A stretch of DNA of 37,905 bases from Halonotius pteroides (GTDB lineage Archaea > Halobacteriota > Halobacteria > Halobacteriales > Haloferacaceae), in contig NZ_QMDW01000025.1 in assembly GCF_003605635.1 (NCBI RefSeq), forward strand, positions 1-37,905, given 5' to 3'. The translations under genes were made by a program, and so were the position numbers. Positions 23,434 through 32,186 of the stretch are shown here, one piece after another. Position 1 is the first letter of the stretch. Each line of letters starts with the position of its first letter. The notes below the pieces were generated by a model. That model made no database searches, was not told the DNA's origin, and saw only the letters and a program-made list of their open reading frames with translations.

Positions 23434-24092
23434 TCACCTTCCAACCCGAGCAGCGATTTTAGCGACCGGGTCGATACGCCACACTCCGTTCGGTACTCAC
23501 AGGATTCACATCTGCTGTCGTTGACGCGTGGCGGCGGCCCATCCATCGCCTGAACCGTTCGCAACACCTGCCGGTAGGTCGCTGTGCGCCGCGTCGTCAG
23601 CGGCACGTCTCGGACAACGCCGACAGCCGGATACTCGATAAGCGTCCGTGGGATCTCCTCGTTTCGTTCCCAGGCGAGGGCTTTGGCGGCGGCGACCGCC
23701 CGAACGGTCTGGGGGTTCCAGACGCCGTTATCGGGCGGTTCACCCGGCGAGATCAGTGTCGGCGTCGGTGGCTCGCCGGGAATGATCTTGTGGAGTATCC
23801 CAGCACAGTCCTTCCCCTCGACATAGTAGTCGGTCTCGGCAGGTTCACAGAGCCCTTCCCATATCGGTCGCGTCGACAGCGACGCAAGCGCCTCGCGGTA
23901 GGCCGCCGGCGACCGCTTGATCGGCACCGCCGCCAATGTCTCGTCGTCGGCTTCTCGGAGCTCACGGTAGCGAAAGGCGAGCTGTTGTGTGTTTTCGACC
24001 GACGCTGGCGGCCCCTCGTCGTCGTGTTTGCGGGCGTAGTAGAGCTGGCGGGGACAGTACGCCGCCCGGCTTAGCTCGCTGAACGTCGGCAT
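23430..24092 (-). CDS. Cas4-like protein (PD-D/ExK superfamily), probably without nuclease activity
   Basis: A 220-residue protein with the Cas4/Dna2 Fe-S cysteine arrangement: C13 in the RAAYCPRQLYYAR motif and C195, C198 and C204 in CESCEYRTEC. Between them, the family's helix with QxxxY-like residues is visible near RTATYRQVL. The central nuclease motif normally has D followed by ExK; here the equivalent segment reads GILHKIIPGEPPTPTLISPG, with no clear ExK. No other cas gene or repeat array is nearby. It could be a DNA-binding or repair protein with an Fe-S cluster. The ATG giving MPTFSELSRAAYCPR is chosen; longer starts invade the next gene. Confidence 0.72.
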   Translation of the reverse strand: MPTFSELSRAAYCPRQLYYARKHDDEGPPASVENTQQLAFRYRELREADDETLAAVPIKRSPAAYREALASLSTRPIWEGLCEPAETDYYVEGKDCAGILHKIIPGEPPTPTLISPGEPPDNGVWNPQTVRAVAAAKALAWERNEEIPRTLIEYPAVGVVRDVPLTTRRTATYRQVLRTVQAMDGPPPRVNDSRCESCEYRTECGVSTRSLKSLLGLEGD

Positions 24093-24113
24093 AGCTCCGG
24101 ATGGCCGCGGCTT

Positions 24114-24123
24114 GGTATTTGAA
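24114..24123 (-). promoter_or_regulatory. TATA-like box of the Cas4-like gene
   Basis: TTCAAATACC on the minus strand, 22-31 bases before the ATG at 24092. It supports that start and separate transcription from the upstream gene. Confidence 0.4.
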
Positions 24124-24162
24124 CCCTCGGGGCGCAACCGCCGTTCCGACGAACGGTGCAGC

Positions 24163-24762
24163 TCAGAACGAGACGTCAGTTTCCATGTCCTCAGTTGCCT
24201 CCTGAAGCCCGTCTTCGTGAGCATCGGCGGCGAGACGATTCGTGAGATCGGCGTCGGTCAGCAGCTCGGCAAACTCATCGCGGAAGCGGCTGTTGGCTCG
24301 TGTCGATCGCTGGTCGGCAGCTGCCACCTCGCTATACTGCTGTGCGGTCTCGACGGAGACAGCAAGCTGTTCAGCGCGGTCTTCCAGCGACATGTCCTCC
24401 GCCAGCAGCTGACGCAGTCGGTTGAACTCGAAGGGGGCCTCTCGCTCGGCATCCCGAACAAGATGGAGATCGAGCCGGGCCTGTCGCACGCTCGCCGGCT
24501 CACAGTCCAGTGTCGCCGCGATCGACTCGTCGTCTTCGTCGTTGTGGAAGCCACGCAGCACCGCAATCAGGTCGTCGGCCTCCAGCGATGTCTGAAAGTC
24601 GTACTGGTCGCGCATTCGATCGATGAGCGTCCGGAGTCGATCGCCGACATCCGTCTCGTCGTCGGTTAGCGACCCCGGCGACTCCGATTGGGTTTCGGTG
24701 ACGGTCTCCGAGTCGGTTGTCTCCATGAAGATGTCTCGGAGCTCTTCGGTCTTTTCGTCCAT
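24163..24762 (-). CDS. cmi4: Conditioned-medium-induced protein 4 family
   Basis: A 199-residue, very acidic soluble protein. It matches the haloarchaeal family annotated as conditioned-medium-induced protein 4: a start of MDEKTEELRDIF, a Ser/Thr/Glu-rich linker, LRTLIDRMRDQYDFQT, then a helix-turn-helix-like region DDESIAATLDCEPASVRQARLDLHLV, and a short TDVSF tail. The family name comes from induction by spent medium in a haloalkaliphile. The HTH-like segment suggests a DNA-binding or regulatory role, which is inference. A clear TATA-like GGTTTTATATCC lies 22-31 bases upstream. Confidence 0.75.
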   Translation of the reverse strand: MDEKTEELRDIFMETTDSETVTETQSESPGSLTDDETDVGDRLRTLIDRMRDQYDFQTSLEADDLIAVLRGFHNDEDDESIAATLDCEPASVRQARLDLHLVRDAEREAPFEFNRLRQLLAEDMSLEDRAEQLAVSVETAQQYSEVAAADQRSTRANSRFRDEFAELLTDADLTNRLAADAHEDGLQEATEDMETDVSF

Positions 24763-24783
24763 GGATCGAACCCCAGCGGGTGC

Positions 24784-24793
24784 GGATATAAAA
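24784..24793 (-). promoter_or_regulatory. TATA box of the cmi4 gene
   Basis: TTTTATATCC on the minus strand, 22-31 bases before the ATG at 24762. Confidence 0.55.
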
Positions 24794-24832
24794 CCCTGTC
24801 TCCGTGATGTGGCCGTGCTTCGTAAACCAACA

Positions 24833-24840
24833 GATTAAAT
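24833..24840 (+). promoter_or_regulatory. TATA box of the bioYMN operon
   Basis: GATTAAAT, 25-32 bases before the bioY ATG. No obvious BirA-type palindrome was seen around it. Confidence 0.5.
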
Positions 24841-24864
24841 CAGGTTGACAACGGCGGATCCAGT

Positions 24865-25452
24865 ATGGCACGTGAAGAGACGGCGTCGATCGATCTTGTT
24901 GACGCCGAGACGGTCAGGCAATTAAGCGCGGCCGTCATGCTCGCCGCCCTGACGGCGGTACTCGCACAGTTTTCGATCGATCTTCCGGGTGGCGTTCCCT
25001 TTTCCTTTCAGCCGTTTGGGGTCTTCGTTGCCGGACTCCTGTTGGGCCCGGTGTGGGGGGGCTTCTCGATCAGCCTCTATGTTATCGTCGGGCTGGCTGG
25101 CGCGCCGGTGTACTCGAATGCGGCCGCCGGCCTTGGCTATGTGCTCGGCCCGACCGGTGGGTTCCTCGCCGGCTTTGTGGTCGCCGTTGTTGTCATCGGT
25201 GCTGTCGCCCACCGGTCGCTGACGCCGACCCCGATCAGTTCACTCTCGGTGATCCCGACGGCGATCGCGTTGCTTGCCGGCCTCGTCGTCATCTACCTGA
25301 TCGGGTTGCCGTGGCTTGCGACCGTTAACGGGTGGACGCTCACCCGGGCGGCGTCGTTCATGGCGCCTTTTGTTGTCGGCGATCTGCTCAAAACGGCGAT
25401 GACGACCGGGGTCGTTGCTGGCGGCACCGGGCTCCTGGCCGACCGACGATGA
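24865..25452 (+). CDS. bioY: Biotin transporter substrate-binding subunit BioY
   Basis: A 195-residue membrane protein with about six helices, the S-component that gives an ECF transporter its biotin specificity. Family landmarks are FSFQPFGVFVAGLLLGPVWG in the first third, then GLAGAPVYSNAAAGLGYVLGPTGGFL, the classic BioY GxPVF...GP.GGY region. It starts the operon and its stop overlaps the start of the ATPase gene (ATGA). The organism therefore imports biotin. Confidence 0.94.
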   Translation: MAREETASIDLVDAETVRQLSAAVMLAALTAVLAQFSIDLPGGVPFSFQPFGVFVAGLLLGPVWGGFSISLYVIVGLAGAPVYSNAAAGLGYVLGPTGGFLAGFVVAVVVIGAVAHRSLTPTPISSLSVIPTAIALLAGLVVIYLIGLPWLATVNGWTLTRAASFMAPFVVGDLLKTAMTTGVVAGGTGLLADRR

Positions 25453-26150
25453 TCACCGTCGACGGCCTCACACACGCATTCGGCGCGACGACCGCCGTCG
25501 ACGACGTGTCGTTGATGATCGATGACGGCGAGTGGGTCGTCCTCGCCGGCCCAAACGGCAGCGGCAAAACGACGCTTGTCCGGCATTTTACCGCCCTGCT
25601 TGAACCCGATGCCGGGATGGTTCGGGTCAACGGAACACCTGCGGCCAACGACCCGGTGGCTGCCCGCACCAGCGTCGGTATGGTGTTTCAGTCGCCGCGA
25701 GAGGGGTTTGTTGGCGCAACCGTCGGCGCGGACGTGGCCTTCGGCCCTGAAAATCTTGGGCTCGATCACGACGAGATCGACCGCCGTGTCGATGACGCGC
25801 TTGCGGCCGTTAATCTGGACGGCCGTCGCGACGAGCGGATCGACGCGCTGTCAGGTGGCGAGCAGGCCCGGGTCGCCATCGCTGCCGCGGTGGCGATGGA
25901 GCCGGATCATCTCGTGCTCGATGAGCCGTTTACCGGCCTCGATTGGCCGGCCCAGCGGTCGGTGTTGGAACACCTCGACGACCGGTACGCGGCGGGCATG
26001 AGCATCATCGTCGTCAGCCACGATCTCCGCGATCTCTTTGACCGGGCTGATCGCGTGATCGGGCTGGAGGCTGGCTCGGTTCGCTTTGATTTATCGCCGG
26101 ATGCGGCCCGCGACCGCCTTCCAGAGATCGACGTGCGACCGCCGAGTTAG
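25449..26150 (+). CDS. bioM: ECF transporter ATPase, biotin type (BioM/EcfA)
   Basis: A 233-residue ABC ATPase. Walker A is GPNGSGKTT near 34-42, the Q-loop is MVFQSPREGFVGATV (the energy-coupling-factor form), the signature is LSGGEQARVAIAAA, Walker B is HLVLDEPFTGLD, and the H-loop is IIVVSHDL. It drives BioN-BioY. The ATG overlapping the bioY stop is chosen; a longer frame would run inside bioY. Only one ATPase gene is present, so it probably acts as a homodimer as in BioMNY. Confidence 0.93.
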   Translation: MITVDGLTHAFGATTAVDDVSLMIDDGEWVVLAGPNGSGKTTLVRHFTALLEPDAGMVRVNGTPAANDPVAARTSVGMVFQSPREGFVGATVGADVAFGPENLGLDHDEIDRRVDDALAAVNLDGRRDERIDALSGGEQARVAIAAAVAMEPDHLVLDEPFTGLDWPAQRSVLEHLDDRYAAGMSIIVVSHDLRDLFDRADRVIGLEAGSVRFDLSPDAARDRLPEIDVRPPS

Positions 26151-26152
26151 CG

Positions 26153-26872
26153 ATGCTCACCTACACGCCCGGCTCGACGCTTGCCCACCGGCTTGATCCA
26201 CGGACGAAACTGGCTTTTCAGTTTGCGTTCGCGCTTGTGGCGTTCACAGCGTCGACCGCGCCACAACTGTTCGGCGTGCTCGTCGTCGGGCTTGGCTCCC
26301 TCCGACTTGCTTCGGTGTCGATTCGGGCGGTGTTGCGTGCGTACCGGGTTGTTATCCTCATCTTGGTACTTGGGCCGGTGGTTGCTGCGGTGACACCCGG
26401 CCCGCCGTGGCTCCGGCTTGCGCCCGCACTCATCTCGTTGCGTTCGGTCGCGCGGATTATCCCGATCCTGTTTGTGAGCGCGGCCTTCATTCACTCCACG
26501 CCGATCCGCGAGACGCGGGCGGCGATCCAGCGGACGATCCCCGGCCGGCCGGGCCAACTGCTCGGCGTTGGTGTTGGGCTCACCTTCCGCTATGTGCCGG
26601 TGTTGCGTGCGGATCTCCGGACGGTGCGGGATGCGATCCGGGCCCGCAACGGCGACACCCGCTCGCTGTGGGAACGCAGCCAGCGACTCACGGTGCTGCT
26701 GGTTGATCGCGCGCTTCGCCGCTCCGATCAGCTGGCTGTCGCCCTGCAGGCGCACTGTTTCGCGTGGAATCCGACGCTGCCACGACTCCAGTTCAGCCGA
26801 CTCGATATCCCGGTGTGGCTCCTGTCGGTCGGCTTCGTCGCGGTTGCTGTTGTCGATCTGCTCGGTCTCTAA
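26153..26872 (+). CDS. bioN: ECF transporter transmembrane subunit (BioN/EcfT)
   Basis: A 239-residue EcfT-type membrane protein. It opens with LAHRLDPRTKLAFQF, the usual EcfT start, has about five hydrophobic helices, and contains two coupling Ala-Arg-x type motifs, RARNGD and the ALQAHCF region, that contact the ATPase. The gene follows bioM after 2 bases. With BioY and BioM it completes a dedicated biotin ECF importer. Confidence 0.92.
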   Translation: MLTYTPGSTLAHRLDPRTKLAFQFAFALVAFTASTAPQLFGVLVVGLGSLRLASVSIRAVLRAYRVVILILVLGPVVAAVTPGPPWLRLAPALISLRSVARIIPILFVSAAFIHSTPIRETRAAIQRTIPGRPGQLLGVGVGLTFRYVPVLRADLRTVRDAIRARNGDTRSLWERSQRLTVLLVDRALRRSDQLAVALQAHCFAWNPTLPRLQFSRLDIPVWLLSVGFVAVAVVDLLGL

Positions 26873-26901
26873 CGCAAAAACGGGGGACAGGGATCGATCG
26901 A

Positions 26902-27243
<342 letters not shown>

Positions 27244-27259
27244 TCACTTAAGCCCGCCG

Positions 27260-27976
27260 TCAGGCCGTGGCCTCAGCGTGGCGGCTCTCGGTTGTGACCG
27301 CACGAACGTACTGCGTAAAGTTCTCAAAGAGCCCTTTGGCCTCGCAGGCCGCCTCGTAGTTGTCGGAGGTAATCGACTCCAAAACGGCGTCGACCTGGGC
27401 GTCGCCGACCCGCTCGCGTTTGTCCTCGGCGATCTCGTGGGCGGTCTGCATGTCATACTCGGGGTGGAACTGCACGCCCCACGCGTGGCCCTTTCGGAAG
27501 GCATGGACACCGTGGTCGTTGCGTGCCAGCAGCTCCGCCCCCGGTGGGAGATCGACGACGGTGTCGCCGTGGCTGGTAAAGACGGTAAATCGCTCGCCGA
27601 TCCCTGCAAACAGTTCGTCATCGCCGACGCGTTCGATCTCGTTGTACCCCAACTCGAAGTCGTCCATGCCGGCGACCCGGCCGCCCAACGCCTCCGCAAG
27701 TGCTTGGTGGCCGTAACAGACGCCCAATGCTGGCAGACCACCATCGACCGCTGTCGCAATGAACTCGATCAGCGGATCGATCCACGTCTCATCCCAGTAG
27801 ACCGAGGCCCGTGAGCCGGTGATGACGATCGCATCGTAGCCGGCTGTCGAAGCCGGGAGCTCGCCGCTGGCGGCGTCGAACTCGACGAGATCGGCGTCGA
27901 GCTCCCGACGGAAGTTGCGGATATTGTTGTCGTCGTTGTTGGCTGCCTCCAGCAGCGCGATCCGGGGCCTTCTCAT
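27260..27976 (-). CDS. Class I glutamine amidotransferase-like protein
   Basis: A 238-residue stand-alone GATase1 domain. The catalytic triad is visible: C87 in GVCYGHQALAEALGG, with H171 and E173 in VQFHPEYD. ITGSRASVYWDETW resembles the GMP-synthase-like stand-alone amidotransferases. No synthase domain is fused. It would release ammonia from glutamine for an unknown acceptor, or be a gamma-glutamyl peptide hydrolase; the neighbours do not decide. Confidence 0.85.
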   Translation of the reverse strand: MRRPRIALLEAANNDDNNIRNFRRELDADLVEFDAASGELPASTAGYDAIVITGSRASVYWDETWIDPLIEFIATAVDGGLPALGVCYGHQALAEALGGRVAGMDDFELGYNEIERVGDDELFAGIGERFTVFTSHGDTVVDLPPGAELLARNDHGVHAFRKGHAWGVQFHPEYDMQTAHEIAEDKRERVGDAQVDAVLESITSDNYEAACEAKGLFENFTQYVRAVTTESRHAEATA

Positions 27977-28102
27977 TGCCAGCCCTTCGGTCGCCCGACA
28001 ACAAGTGCCTTGCGTCGCCCGCGAGGGCTGCCGCTCCCTCGGAGCCGGTCAAGCGCGCTCGATCACGCGGCTCCACCGACGTGCAGCCGTGAACCGCCAA
28101 GA

Positions 28103-28888
28103 TCAGCGATCGGCGACTGACTCGATAAACCCAAGCAGGAGATCGTTGAGCGCGGCCGACCGCTCGATCGTCACGAGGTGGCTCGCCTCCGGATACGAGG
28201 TGAACTCTCCGTTTGGTAACTCCTCGGCCAGCCGCCGGCTCGCCTCGGGGTCGACAACCGGATCAGCGCCGCCGAAAACGACCCGAACTGGGAGTGTCAG
28301 CTCATACAGCGGCTCGGGATCGAATCCGTCCAGTGCGGCCAGTTGCGCCTCTCTGGCGGCCGGTGTTGCGTCCTCCTCGCCGCGCCACTCGACGATCCGT
28401 TCGACCGGCGCGTCCTCGCGCTCACAAAACGCCGCCGACAGCAGGCTCGTCGTCGACGCCCGCAGGGCCGACTTGTCGGTCGGATCGGGACTGAGCGGCT
28501 CAGGATCGAATGTTTCACCGCTTGGTGGCGTTCCAATCACCGTGAGGCTCTCCGCGCGATTTGTCCGCCGGGCGGCCGCTAATGCGACCGCGCCGCCCAG
28601 CCCACAGCCGACGAGATGGGCTGTTCGGATATTGCAGTCGGCCAAGACGGCTTCGAGATCACCAACGAGGTCGGCCATCGCGTAAGGGCCATCGGGGGCG
28701 TCCGAGCGGCTTGCCCCGCGGGTGTCGATGACGACGACCCGGCAGGGGCCGGCGAGCGCGCCGTACTGCCAGCTCCACCCCCAGGCGCCGAAGCCGAGGT
28801 CGCCGAGGAAGACAACCGCTGGCGCGTCGGGGTTCTCGCCGGCTTGTGTGTAGTGGATCGCACCGTCGTCGCCCTCAGCGTATGGCAT
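28103..28888 (-). CDS. Alpha/beta-hydrolase-fold protein lacking the usual nucleophile serine
   Basis: A 261-residue alpha/beta hydrolase fold. The oxyanion region is VVFLGDLGFGAWGWSWQ, the nucleophile elbow reads LVGCGLGGAVAL (95 is Cys, 96 is Gly where Ser is expected), the acid is in VFGGADPVVDP and the histidine in EASHLVTIE. The canonical GxSxG is thus G-C-G-L-G. It may use another mechanism, bind ligands without hydrolysis, or use Cys95. It is divergent from the J-domain ferredoxin gene, and a TATA-like CTTTTCATA lies 23-32 bases upstream. Confidence 0.82.
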   Translation of the reverse strand: MPYAEGDDGAIHYTQAGENPDAPAVVFLGDLGFGAWGWSWQYGALAGPCRVVVIDTRGASRSDAPDGPYAMADLVGDLEAVLADCNIRTAHLVGCGLGGAVALAAARRTNRAESLTVIGTPPSGETFDPEPLSPDPTDKSALRASTTSLLSAAFCEREDAPVERIVEWRGEEDATPAAREAQLAALDGFDPEPLYELTLPVRVVFGGADPVVDPEASRRLAEELPNGEFTSYPEASHLVTIERSAALNDLLLGFIESVADR

Positions 28889-28910
28889 ATCCGGAGGCTG
28901 GTCGGCCAGC

Positions 28911-28920
28911 TATGAAAAGG
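28911..28920 (-). promoter_or_regulatory. TATA-like box of the alpha/beta-hydrolase gene
   Basis: CCTTTTCATA on the minus strand, 23-32 bases before the ATG at 28888. Confidence 0.45.
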
Positions 28921-29012
28921 GCGCGACTCCCGAGTTGGGCGTGGGACTCCCCGGCACCGATCGGCTGTGAGCGAACGTTTAATCCCCGTCTGTCGCCTAC
29001 CAGTTGACAGTA

Positions 29013-29693
29013 ATGGATCCGTTTGCGGTGCTCGGTGTTGACCGCGATGCTGACGACGAGACAATCAAGCGGGCCTACCGCCGTCGGGCAAAGGAAACCC
29101 ACCCCGACCGCGGCGGCAGCGATGCTGAGTTCAAACGGGTCAAAGACGCCTACGAGGCGATTCAGGCTGGCGAAGTCGATGACGACACCGAGGCCTTCGT
29201 CGACGATCTCGGCGCGGACGCCGGCGACCCAGCGACCGGTGACCCGGTGACACAGCCCGAACCGGATCCCGATACCGAGGTCACCTATCTCAACTACGCG
29301 GTACTCGCCGACCACGGCTGGTCGCTCGATGACGACGATCTCTTCGAGAAAGCTGCGGCCGCCGATCTCGACGAGGTCGATTACGGTCAGTTCACCGTCG
29401 AAGACGAGCAGAGCCTGCTCGACGCCGCTGAGGCCAGCGGTCACGCCTGGCCGTTTGCCTGCCGCGGCGGTGCCTGTGCAAACTGCGCGGTCGCTGTTAC
29501 TGATGGCGAACTCTCCCAGCTCGTCGATCACATTCTGCCCGACGAGCTCACCGATGAGGGAATCCGGCTCTCCTGTAACGGCAAACCCGAAAGCGACTCC
29601 TTGGAGGTCGTCTACAACCTCGAACAGCGGGATGATCTCGCCGATCTCAAACTCCCGGCCGATCGGTTCAACAAGGCCCGCGCCGACGACTAA
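29013..29693 (+). CDS. J-domain / 2Fe-2S ferredoxin fusion
   Basis: A 226-residue fusion. The N-terminal 50 residues are a J domain with HPD at 30-32 (AYRRRAKETHPDRGG). After an acidic linker (55-90) comes a halophilic plant-type ferredoxin with cluster ligands C150, C155, C158 (CRGGACANC) and C188 (LSCNGKP). The J domain would recruit DnaK/Hsp70, and the ferredoxin carries electrons; the fusion is known in haloarchaea but its use is unclear. A TTG three codons upstream is rejected in favour of ATG. The TATA-like GTTTAATC starts 36 bases upstream. Confidence 0.92.
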   Translation: MDPFAVLGVDRDADDETIKRAYRRRAKETHPDRGGSDAEFKRVKDAYEAIQAGEVDDDTEAFVDDLGADAGDPATGDPVTQPEPDPDTEVTYLNYAVLADHGWSLDDDDLFEKAAAADLDEVDYGQFTVEDEQSLLDAAEASGHAWPFACRGGACANCAVAVTDGELSQLVDHILPDELTDEGIRLSCNGKPESDSLEVVYNLEQRDDLADLKLPADRFNKARADD

Positions 29694-29739
29694 ATTCGCT
29701 TCTTGCTGCGTTGGTAAAGCTTCCTGAGCTGTCAGCTGA

Positions 29740-32115
29740 TCAGACGGCCTTGTAGGTGTTTGTCCACCGTGCCAGTAGGAGTGCTGTTGCAGGCAGGAAC
29801 ACGAACGCGGTTACAAGCGCGAACGTCATCGCGAGGGCAACGGCGATCCCGAAGTTGGCGAGCACCGGGAACTGTGAGATGCCGAGCGCGCCGAAGCCAA
29901 ACAGCGTGGTCGCACCCGAGCCGATAACCGGCCGTGATTTCTGTACCATCGCCTCCCACATCGCCTCTGCCGGGGTGGAATCATGGACGTATAGCTCCTC
30001 TTTGAACCGTTGGTGAACGTGGATCCCGTATGTGATCCCGGCTCCCAGCGCGATCGACCCTGTCGCCACGGTCAAGGGGTTCCATGGGATGCCAAGCGCG
30101 TACATTGCCATCGAGATCAACATCACCGCACTGACCGCGACACTCACGATGAGCAACACCGCCTCACGAGCCGACCGGAGTGCCATCATCAGAAACAGCG
30201 TTGCTATCCCGAAGCTCAACACCGTCATCGGGTCGCGCCCGGAGGTGACGTTCTCGATGACGTTTCGGTTGACAACTGGCTTCCCGGTTACGGCTGTCCG
30301 TTCGGTTGAGAGATGACGATCCGCGATCGCCTCCGTATCGTCGATCAGATACCGAACCTCCTTGCCCTCGATATCAGCGACGAACAACTGAATCAAAACC
30401 CGGTTCGGCGTCGCTGCCCGCGAGCCGATCGGCATCAGCGCTGATTCGGCCTGCCTGTCGACGATCGTCTGCAGGGTCTCACGATCACGTGGGATACTCC
30501 CGTGTGTCATCTCGACGGCCGTGGCGGGGCTCATCGCGGCGTTGACATCCTCATGGTCTTCGATCGCGGACTCAAACTCTGCGGCCCGTTGGAACGTGGT
30601 TGGTGAGTAGGTGTCCTGTCCCTCGACAACGAGATACATGACGTTCGGGCTTTCAGCGGTCTCTTCGAGGGAGGTCAGATCATCACGCTCCTCGATATCC
30701 GGCCAGTAGTCAAGCATCTCCTGGGTCGTTGAAACATCGTGGTACACCGTTGCCCCACCGCCGATCGACGCAACCAACAGCAACACCACGAGCACCGGTG
30801 AGGCGGCGATCCCGTCGGCGAGATAGCCCACCACCCGCTCAAACAGCGGCTGCTCGGCGGTGGACTGCGATCCGCCGTCAGTCGCTGTCGATGCTCCGCT
30901 GTTCGACTGGTCTGTCGCCTGCTTTTCAGCCGGATACTCGTCGGTATCGAAGTGGACAAGCAAGGCGATAAGCAGTGTCAACGAGAGGCCCGTCGCCGCA
31001 ATGACACCGAACGCCGCAGTCGCGCCCAACTGTCGGGTTGGTGGCACCGCAGAGACAAGCAACGCGCCGAGCCCGATCGAGGTTGTTGCCATGGCCAACA
31101 GCAGCGTGTTGCCTGTTACCCGCGCGGCGGCAGCAGCGGCCTCAACAGGCTGGCGGCCTGCCTCTCGTTCCTCGATGTATCGCGTCTGCAACTGGAGACT
31201 GAAGTCGATCCCAAGCCCCAGTGCGATCGGCAACACACCGAGCATGATCGCATTGAAGTTGAAGCCGACAACTCCCATCATGCCCAACATATAGACGAGT
31301 GCGACAAGGGCCGTTCCAACCGGCAGGAACACCTTCCAGGTATGTCGTAACCGACCGCGCATCACGAGGAAAACGACGGTAAAGATAATCCCAAAGGCGA
31401 CCGCAAACAGTTGGATCATCTCCGGCAACATTAGCCCGAACGCCGCGTTCTCGAAGACCGGCGCGCCGGTGACAGTGACATCCACGTGTGGCGGAATCTG
31501 CACATCGTCCGTCTTATCGTTCACCGTGTCGGTGAGGAATCCCGCTGCTGTCCCCGGGAGGAAGCCGAAGTACTGATTATTTGCGTCAGGGACATCAGCC
31601 TCACCGTACGTCGCAACCAACAGTGCCGTTTCATCATCGGGGTTGACGTTGTTGACCAACGCTTCAGCACTCGTCCCCATCGATTCGACGCGGTCGATTG
31701 ATCGCCGAACCCCCGTTTCTGTGTTTGGAATGGTGCCGCCATTCCCCCGTCGCACCACATCTGCGAGACTGGTAACGCTCGAGAACCTTCCGGAGTCGGC
31801 ATAGCTCTGATCGAGTCGATTGATCGTGCGTATGGTCTCTGGACTGTACAGGTGATCCGTTTCGACCATGACAAAGACGTTGTTGCCAACGTCGAAGCTG
31901 TCATCGGCTTTCACCTCCTGCCAGTTTTGATTCGTCTGTGAGTCGTCATCGATGTACAGCTCCATTCCCAGGCTCATCTGGACGGACGCCCCGGCCACAA
32001 CGAGCGACAGCAGTGCGACGACAGCAACAGCACTAAATACTGTTCGGCGGTTCGTTGCGGCAAACCGGCCGAGTCGTTCGAGCCCGTCACGAAGTGGCTG
32101 CGATGGATCGCTCAT
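29740..32115 (-). CDS. RND-superfamily exporter (MMPL/HpnN-like)
   Basis: A 791-residue membrane protein with two homologous halves, each with one N-terminal helix, a large extracytoplasmic loop (about 45-240 and 470-620) and five clustered helices. RND landmarks are GVLPIALGLGIDFSLQLQTRYIEE and, in the second half, GSIALGAGITYGIHVHQRFKEEL. Aspartate in the first GLGIDF motif fits proton coupling. The two halves are joined by an acidic Ser/Thr linker. Substrates of this archaeal branch are unknown; lipids or surface molecules are possible. It follows an exported surface-domain gene by 71 bases, and the two are probably one transcript. Confidence 0.9.
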   Translation of the reverse strand: MSDPSQPLRDGLERLGRFAATNRRTVFSAVAVVALLSLVVAGASVQMSLGMELYIDDDSQTNQNWQEVKADDSFDVGNNVFVMVETDHLYSPETIRTINRLDQSYADSGRFSSVTSLADVVRRGNGGTIPNTETGVRRSIDRVESMGTSAEALVNNVNPDDETALLVATYGEADVPDANNQYFGFLPGTAAGFLTDTVNDKTDDVQIPPHVDVTVTGAPVFENAAFGLMLPEMIQLFAVAFGIIFTVVFLVMRGRLRHTWKVFLPVGTALVALVYMLGMMGVVGFNFNAIMLGVLPIALGLGIDFSLQLQTRYIEEREAGRQPVEAAAAAARVTGNTLLLAMATTSIGLGALLVSAVPPTRQLGATAAFGVIAATGLSLTLLIALLVHFDTDEYPAEKQATDQSNSGASTATDGGSQSTAEQPLFERVVGYLADGIAASPVLVVLLLVASIGGGATVYHDVSTTQEMLDYWPDIEERDDLTSLEETAESPNVMYLVVEGQDTYSPTTFQRAAEFESAIEDHEDVNAAMSPATAVEMTHGSIPRDRETLQTIVDRQAESALMPIGSRAATPNRVLIQLFVADIEGKEVRYLIDDTEAIADRHLSTERTAVTGKPVVNRNVIENVTSGRDPMTVLSFGIATLFLMMALRSAREAVLLIVSVAVSAVMLISMAMYALGIPWNPLTVATGSIALGAGITYGIHVHQRFKEELYVHDSTPAEAMWEAMVQKSRPVIGSGATTLFGFGALGISQFPVLANFGIAVALAMTFALVTAFVFLPATALLLARWTNTYKAV

Positions 32116-32186
32116 AGATTACCGATCGCGTATGGCTGGGGGTGAGTCACCAGTATCGACTATTTCGACAGCGTGGGACACAGTGG

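Noticed and set aside
23430-24224. Cas4-like gene as a sign of a CRISPR-Cas locus
   Set aside because: No repeat-spacer array and no other cas gene was seen anywhere in the window.
29694-29739. Short palindromes (AGCTGTCAGCT region) as a terminator between convergent genes
   Set aside because: Stem is short and lacks a T-run; no better than chance in such sequence.
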